A DNA stretch of 45,740 nucleotides from an uncultured Pelagibacteraceae bacterium. GTDB taxonomy: Bacteria; Pseudomonadota; Alphaproteobacteria; Pelagibacterales; Pelagibacteraceae. A program made the translations under genes and the position numbers. The stretch covers positions 1 to 45,740 of the forward strand of contig CACDUV010000005.1 of the NCBI GenBank assembly GCA_902556065.1. The letters are read 5' to 3'. A model generated the notes under the pieces. It searched no databases, had not been told where the DNA came from, and worked only from the letters and a program-made list of their open reading frames with translations. Positions 41,424-45,740 of this stretch are shown here, in pieces (position 1 is the stretch's first letter; every line of letters begins with the position of its first letter).

Positions 41424-43073
41424 ATGAACAACAATTCAAAAGTATTAGCTCTTAAATATAGACCTCAAATATTTGACGATCTTATTGGTCAGGAAGTTGT
41501 TGCTGAAACAATTATAAATTCAATAAAAGCTGACAAAGTGCCTAATGCATATTTGTTTACTGGTATAAGAGGGATTGGAAAAACTACAACTGCAAGAATT
41601 GTAGCAAAAGCACTGAATTGCTTAAATGGTATTGAAGAAATGTGTGTTGATAATTTATGTGAAAATTGTCACTCAATTGCAAATTCAAGTCACATTGATG
41701 TACTTGAAATGGATGCAGCCAGCAAGACAGGGGTAGATGATGTTAGAGATTTATTAGAATTTTCTAGATATGGACCTACTTCAGCGAAGTATAAAATTTT
41801 CATAATCGATGAAGTTCACATGTTAAGTAAACAAGCCTTTAATGCTTTATTAAAAACATTAGAAGAGCCACCCTCATATTTAAAATTTATATTTGCTACA
41901 ACAGAGATAAAAAAAATCCCTATAACAGTTGTTTCAAGATGTCAGCGTTTTGATCTTTCAAGAATAAAATCTTCTGAACTCCTAGATTTTATTAAAAAAA
42001 TTAAAGATAAAGAAAATGGAAGAGTTACGGATGATGCTTTAAAATTAATTGTAAAAATTTCTGAAGGTTCTGTAAGAGATGCACTATCTCTATTAGATAG
42101 AGCACTATTAAGTTTAGATACTGATAAAGAACTAGATTTAAATTCAGCACAAAAGATTTTTGGTTATTTTGATAAATCACAATTAATTGATTTGTTTAAA
42201 TTGATATTAAAAGGAAAAGAAGAAGAGGTCATAAAAATTTATAGAAAAATATATGATCAGGGAGTTGAACCAAAAATATTTTTAAATGATTTTTTAGAAC
42301 TATTGTATTACTTTAAAAATATAAACTCTTTAACTTTAGAGAGCACTAATTTTTCTCTTAATGATGATGAATTTAATAAAATAAAAAATATCTCCAATCA
42401 AATCCAACCAGATGTATTGATGTTATTTTGGCAGTTTTCTATCAAATCGTTAGAAGAATTAGATATCGTTTCAAATCAACATCTATCAATTGAAATGTTT
42501 CTAATTAGACTAATGCACTTAAGTTCTGTGAAAAAAATAAAACAACTAGATAGAGAACCTAAACAAGAAAATTCAACTAGCAGAATTGAAACAAAAAATG
42601 AAACTAAAATTATCGATCAAATAAAAAATATTTCTCAGGAGGAGAGCAAGAACCCAGAAATAGAAACAGAAGTTAAAGCAGAAAGCAAAACTATAATTAA
42701 TTCTTTTGATGAATTAATTACTATTTGTACAAGTAAAAGAGAATTAAAACTTAAATTTGAATTAGAGAAAAATGTTAATTTGATTAATTTTGAAAAAAAT
42801 AGAATTGAGATTTCATTTAATGATAGTCTTGATAAAGATTTTGTAAAAGATCTCTCTTTAAAGCTTTTTGATTGGACTAAAGAAAGATGGATTATAACAC
42901 TCAGTAAATCCAAAGGAGATCTTTCAATAAGTGAAAAGAAAGAAAATGAAAAAAAAATATTAATCGAAGAAGTTAAACAAACTGAAATTTACAAAAATTT
43001 TATGGAAAGCTTTCCTGATGCGGAGTTGGTAGATGTTAAATCAATAACTAAGGAGGATAAAGAAAATGACTGA
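41424..43073 (+). CDS. dnaX: DNA polymerase III subunit tau/gamma
   Basis: Clamp-loader ATPase. It starts with ALKYRPQIFDDLIGQ. Walker A is GIRGIGKTT (47-55), a four-Cys zinc module lies near 65-85, Walker B is IIDEVHML, and the SRC-type arginine finger is in VVSRCQRF. Domain III and a variable, charged C-terminal part follow, giving 549 aa, shorter than E. coli tau. A nine-A run near the 3' end could slip but would remove only the last part, so no functional gamma frameshift is proposed. It overlaps ybaB by 8 bp. Confidence 0.96.
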   Translation: MNNNSKVLALKYRPQIFDDLIGQEVVAETIINSIKADKVPNAYLFTGIRGIGKTTTARIVAKALNCLNGIEEMCVDNLCENCHSIANSSHIDVLEMDAASKTGVDDVRDLLEFSRYGPTSAKYKIFIIDEVHMLSKQAFNALLKTLEEPPSYLKFIFATTEIKKIPITVVSRCQRFDLSRIKSSELLDFIKKIKDKENGRVTDDALKLIVKISEGSVRDALSLLDRALLSLDTDKELDLNSAQKIFGYFDKSQLIDLFKLILKGKEEEVIKIYRKIYDQGVEPKIFLNDFLELLYYFKNINSLTLESTNFSLNDDEFNKIKNISNQIQPDVLMLFWQFSIKSLEELDIVSNQHLSIEMFLIRLMHLSSVKKIKQLDREPKQENSTSRIETKNETKIIDQIKNISQEESKNPEIETEVKAESKTIINSFDELITICTSKRELKLKFELEKNVNLINFEKNRIEISFNDSLDKDFVKDLSLKLFDWTKERWIITLSKSKGDLSISEKKENEKKILIEEVKQTEIYKNFMESFPDAELVDVKSITKEDKEND

Positions 43074-43383
43074 TTTTAATAAAATATTAGATAAAGCAAA
43101 AGAACTTGAAGCAAAAATGAAGGAGAGTCAGCAAAAAATTAAGGAAATAAGAGTAGAGGGTGTTTCTGGTTCAAATTCAGTAAAAATTGTCTTGGATGGA
43201 GAAGGTGAAATGCAATCAATTAAACTTTCAGATGAAATAATGAAAGAAGATAAATCAATAATAGAAGATTTAATTGTAGCTGCACATAACAATGCTAAAT
43301 CCCAGCTAAAGTCGAAGACATCTGAAGAAATATCAAAAGCTACAGGTGGGTTTGGAATACCTGGTTTTAAGTGGCCATTATAA
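43066..43383 (+). CDS. ybaB: YbaB/EbfC family nucleoid-associated protein
   Basis: Small (105 aa) homodimeric DNA-binding protein. The N-terminal helix (AKELEAKMKESQQKIKEI), the central GSNSVKIVLDGEGEMQSIKLS strand region and a C-terminal helix with GFGIPGFKWPL give the YbaB layout. It lies between dnaX and recR, the conserved order, and probably acts in nucleoid organisation or repair. Confidence 0.93.
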   Translation: MTDFNKILDKAKELEAKMKESQQKIKEIRVEGVSGSNSVKIVLDGEGEMQSIKLSDEIMKEDKSIIEDLIVAAHNNAKSQLKSKTSEEISKATGGFGIPGFKWPL

Positions 43384-43386
43384 TAG

Positions 43387-43998
43387 ATGCAAAATATTAA
43401 TGAGATTGAGGAATTAATAAAATTAATTTCAAAGCTTCCAGGTTTAGGACCAAAATCTGCTAAAAGAATTGTTTTAAAACTAATTAACAATCGTGATGAA
43501 TTAGTAAAACCAATGGCGAATACATTGGCTCAAATATATAAAAATGTAACTAGATGTAATTCTTGTGGGTCACTTAAATCAATTTCGACTGGATGTATAA
43601 ATTGTGAGAATACAAGAAATAAATATTCAAAGATTTGTGTCGTAGAAGACATTGCTGATCAATGGTCAATTGAAAATTCAAATATTTATCAAGGGTATTT
43701 TCATATCCTTGGAGGTACTATTTCATCAGTAGGTCAAAGAAAAGAGGATTTGTTAGTAAATTCACTGGTTGAGAGAGTTAATAGAGATAAAATTGAAGAA
43801 GTTATATTAGCTACAAGCGCGACTGTTGAAGGTCAAACTACAGCTTACTACATTCAAGATAGTTTAAAGAATTCTAATGTAAAAATTACAAAACTTGCAC
43901 AAGGCTTACCTGTAGGTGGTGAAATTGAAAGTTTAGATGATGGAACTTTATTTTCTGCCTTTAAAAATCGGTCTAACTTAGTTTCTAATTCAGATTAG
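43387..43998 (+). CDS. recR: Recombination mediator protein RecR
   Basis: Works with RecF/RecO to load RecA at gaps. The N-terminal helix-hairpin-helix is [20 protein letters not shown] (about 11-30). The zinc finger is CNSCGS with CINC (about 57-75), and the Toprim domain starts [29 protein letters not shown] is the RecR-specific Walker-like region, and [19 protein letters not shown] lies near the end. Length is 203 aa. The 3' end overlaps convergent glcB by 14 bp. Confidence 0.96.
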   Translation: MQNINEIEELIKLISKLPGLGPKSAKRIVLKLINNRDELVKPMANTLAQIYKNVTRCNSCGSLKSISTGCINCENTRNKYSKICVVEDIADQWSIENSNIYQGYFHILGGTISSVGQRKEDLLVNSLVERVNRDKIEEVILATSATVEGQTTAYYIQDSLKNSNVKITKLAQGLPVGGEIESLDDGTLFSAFKNRSNLVSNSD

Positions 43999-45740
43999 AT
44001 TTTTTACTAAGTCTATTTAAATGTAGCAAAGGTTCAGTGTAACCAGATGGTTGTTCTTTTCCTTTAAATACCAAATCACAAGCAGTTTGAAATGCAATTG
44101 AATTGTCAAAGTTATCACTCATTCTTATGTAATTAGGGTCATTTTTATTTTGGTCATCTACAATCTTAGCCATGTCTTTAAGAATTTCTACAACTTGAAT
44201 TTTTGTTGTAATTCCATGATGTATCCAATTGGCAATGTGTTGAGACGAAATTCTAAGAGTTGCTCTATCTTCCATCAAACCAACGTTATTAATATCTGGT
44301 ACTTTGGAACATCCAACCCCATGATCAATCCATCTTACAACATAACCTAATAATGTTTGAGCTGAGTTGGAAATTTCTTTATTTATTTCATCTACAGACC
44401 AATTTGGTCTATCAGCAGTCGGTATTTTTAAAAGATCATCAAGTTTTGCTTGTGTCCTATTTTTAATTTTTTGTTGCTCATCAAAAATATTTATTTCATG
44501 ATAATGAAGCGCATGCAAAGCTGCAGCGGTAGGAGATGGAACCCATGCACAATTTGCTCCTGCTTTTAAATGTCCAGTTTTTTGATCCATCATATCTTTC
44601 ATTTTATCTGGCATTGCCCACATTCCTTTTCCAATTTGAGCCTTTCCAGAAAATCCACATTTTAAACCAATATCAACATTATTATTTTCATATGCAGTAA
44701 TCCATTTTGAGGATTTCATATCGCCTTTTTTAATCATTGGACCAGCTTCCATCGAGGTGTGCATTTCATCACCAGTTCTGTCTAGGAAACCAGTATTAAT
44801 AAAGAAAACTCTATTTTTTAATGATCTAATACACTCTTTTAAGTTAGTTGAGGTTCTTCTTTCTTCATCCATTATTCCAATTTTACAAGTGTATTTTGGT
44901 ATGCCTAAAACCTCTTCTACTTTAGAGAAAAGTAAATCAGTAAATGCAGTTTCATCTGGTCCATGCATTTTTGGTTTCACGATATAAACAGAGCCAGTTC
45001 GCGAATTAGTTTTCTTCTTAATATCATGAAGGGCTGCGGCTGTAGTAATAAACGCATCCATTATTCCTTCCGGAACTTCACTTCCATCTTTTAAAATTAT
45101 TGAAGGATTAGTCATTAAGTGTCCAACATTTCTAACAAGCAGTAAACTTCTTCCATGAAGTTTTAAACCCTTTCCATCTTTTGAAACATAGCTTCTGTTA
45201 GGGTTAAGTTTTCTCTCAAATAATTTTCCTTCTTTTTCAAATTTTGATTTTAGATCACCTTTCATCAGACCTAGCCAATTTCTGTAACAAATAATTTTAT
45301 CTTCTGCATCTACCGCAGCTACACTATCTTCATTGTCACAGATAGTTGAGACCGCAGATTCTAAAATTATATCACTAATCCCAGCATGATCTTGTTGAGC
45401 AGCAAAAGCTCTTGAGTCTTTTAAAATTTCAATATGTAGATTGTTATTTTTTAAAATTATAGCAGCAGGGTTGTCTACCTCACCTCTATGACCAATAAAT
45501 TTATTTTCATCTATCAAATCATAAATATCAGCACCTTTTAAAGCTTTAAATTTTCCATACTTTACTGCGAAGCTAGTAATTTTTTGCCAACTCAATCCTG
45601 CTAATGGAAAATATTTATCTAAAAAGTCTCTTCCATACTTAATTACCATTTCACCTCTTAATGGGTCGTATCTTTCAGATACACTATCTTCCGATTGTTC
45701 AATTACATCTGTTCCATACAGACTATCGTACAGGCTCATC
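43985..45740 (-). CDS. glcB: Malate synthase G, 5' end outside window
   Basis: Condenses glyoxylate with acetyl-CoA to malate. About 585 residues are visible; the family is about 720-730 aa, and the visible [10 protein letters not shown] segment is internal, so the N-terminal part lies beyond the right edge. Visible landmarks include [63 protein letters not shown], the catalytic-Cys [10 protein letters not shown] and [13 protein letters not shown]. In Pelagibacter a glycine riboswitch is reported upstream of this gene; that region is not in the window. The 3' end overlaps recR by 14 bp. Confidence 0.95.
   Translation of the reverse strand, partial: MSLYDSLYGTDVIEQSEDSVSERYDPLRGEMVIKYGRDFLDKYFPLAGLSWQKITSFAVKYGKFKALKGADIYDLIDENKFIGHRGEVDNPAAIILKNNNLHIEILKDSRAFAAQQDHAGISDIILESAVSTICDNEDSVAAVDAEDKIICYRNWLGLMKGDLKSKFEKEGKLFERKLNPNRSYVSKDGKGLKLHGRSLLLVRNVGHLMTNPSIILKDGSEVPEGIMDAFITTAAALHDIKKKTNSRTGSVYIVKPKMHGPDETAFTDLLFSKVEEVLGIPKYTCKIGIMDEERRTSTNLKECIRSLKNRVFFINTGFLDRTGDEMHTSMEAGPMIKKGDMKSSKWITAYENNNVDIGLKCGFSGKAQIGKGMWAMPDKMKDMMDQKTGHLKAGANCAWVPSPTAAALHALHYHEINIFDEQQKIKNRTQAKLDDLLKIPTADRPNWSVDEINKEISNSAQTLLGYVVRWIDHGVGCSKVPDINNVGLMEDRATLRISSQHIANWIHHGITTKIQVVEILKDMAKIVDDQNKNDPNYIRMSDNFDNSIAFQTACDLVFKGKEQPSGYTEPLLHLNRLSKKSNLN

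Noticed and set aside
42949..42957. Nine-A run in dnaX as a programmed frameshift site producing gamma
   Set aside because: It lies within about 40 codons of the end, so slippage would give almost full-length protein; no stimulating hairpin was seen.
1..45740. CRISPR arrays, insertion sequences, prophage or integron features
   Set aside because: No regularly spaced repeats, transposase, integrase or structural phage genes were seen; the window reads as core genome.
43985..45740. Glycine riboswitch controlling glcB
   Set aside because: Reported for Pelagibacter glcB, but the 5' end and leader lie beyond the right edge, so nothing of it is visible here.

Overview
The window is strongly A+T-rich and extremely compact. 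The gene order is alphaproteobacterial: def-fmt-truA converging on dapE-dapD-argB-yidC-rnpA-rpmH, murA-DUF2948-hisD-infA, aroA-cmk-rpsA-ihfB, cycM-kdsB-pheA and ffs-dnaX-ybaB-recR, plus a GcrA regulator and an alphaproteobacterial-type HisRS. Together with minimal spacers, many 1-4 nt start/stop overlaps and Lys/Asn/Ile-rich proteins, this points to a streamlined marine member of the SAR11 clade (Pelagibacterales). That assignment rests on gene content and composition; no database search was run. I see no prophage, insertion sequence, integrase, CRISPR array or toxin-antitoxin module.

Layout. (1) 1-2977, plus: the end of an unrecognised protein, then def, fmt and truA. (2) 2957-10346, minus: a ten-gene unit rpmH-rnpA-yidD-yidC-argB-HAD phosphatase-dapD-dapE, ending in a histone-deacetylase-like hydrolase and a SET-domain methyltransferase. 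(3) 10441-11237: a VTT/TVP38 membrane protein, with tRNA-Thr on the minus strand. (4) 11336-15727, plus: two small Lys-rich proteins, dcd, murA, DUF2948, hisD, infA, tRNA-Phe and a cold-shock protein with a terminator. (5) 15962-19157, plus: tRNA-His, hisS, hisZ, hisG. (6) 19303-22928, plus: rmuC, an MGME1-like nuclease, exonuclease I and thioredoxin. (7) 35326 down to 22925, minus: a continuous 14-gene run rnd-kdsD-lptC-lptB-aroA-cmk-rpsA-ihfB-pyrF-trpF-trpB-trpA-accD-folC. (8) 35343-36326, plus: an NDUFA9-like protein, facing gcrA on the minus strand. (9) 36996-39094, plus: argD-argF, facing cycM. (10) 39719-43998, plus: kdsB-pheA, the SRP RNA, dnaX-ybaB-recR, facing a partial glcB.

The genes are mostly core anabolism (lysine, arginine, histidine, tryptophan, phenylalanine, pyrimidine, folate, fatty acid, Kdo/LPS, peptidoglycan), translation and DNA repair. 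Genes of one pathway are spread over several units, e.g. hisD apart from hisZG and argB apart from argDF.

The points most worth a second look are: the SET methyltransferase/deacetylase pair at the truA-dapE junction; a cytidylate kinase whose P-loop lysine is alanine; three tRNAs whose T-loops depart from the TTCRA consensus, including a tRNA-His without encoded G-1:C73 next to a matching divergent HisRS; an SRP RNA with a UAAC apical loop; a cluster of three DNA-end-processing genes; and small genes that length cut-offs would miss. None of these proves a new system.
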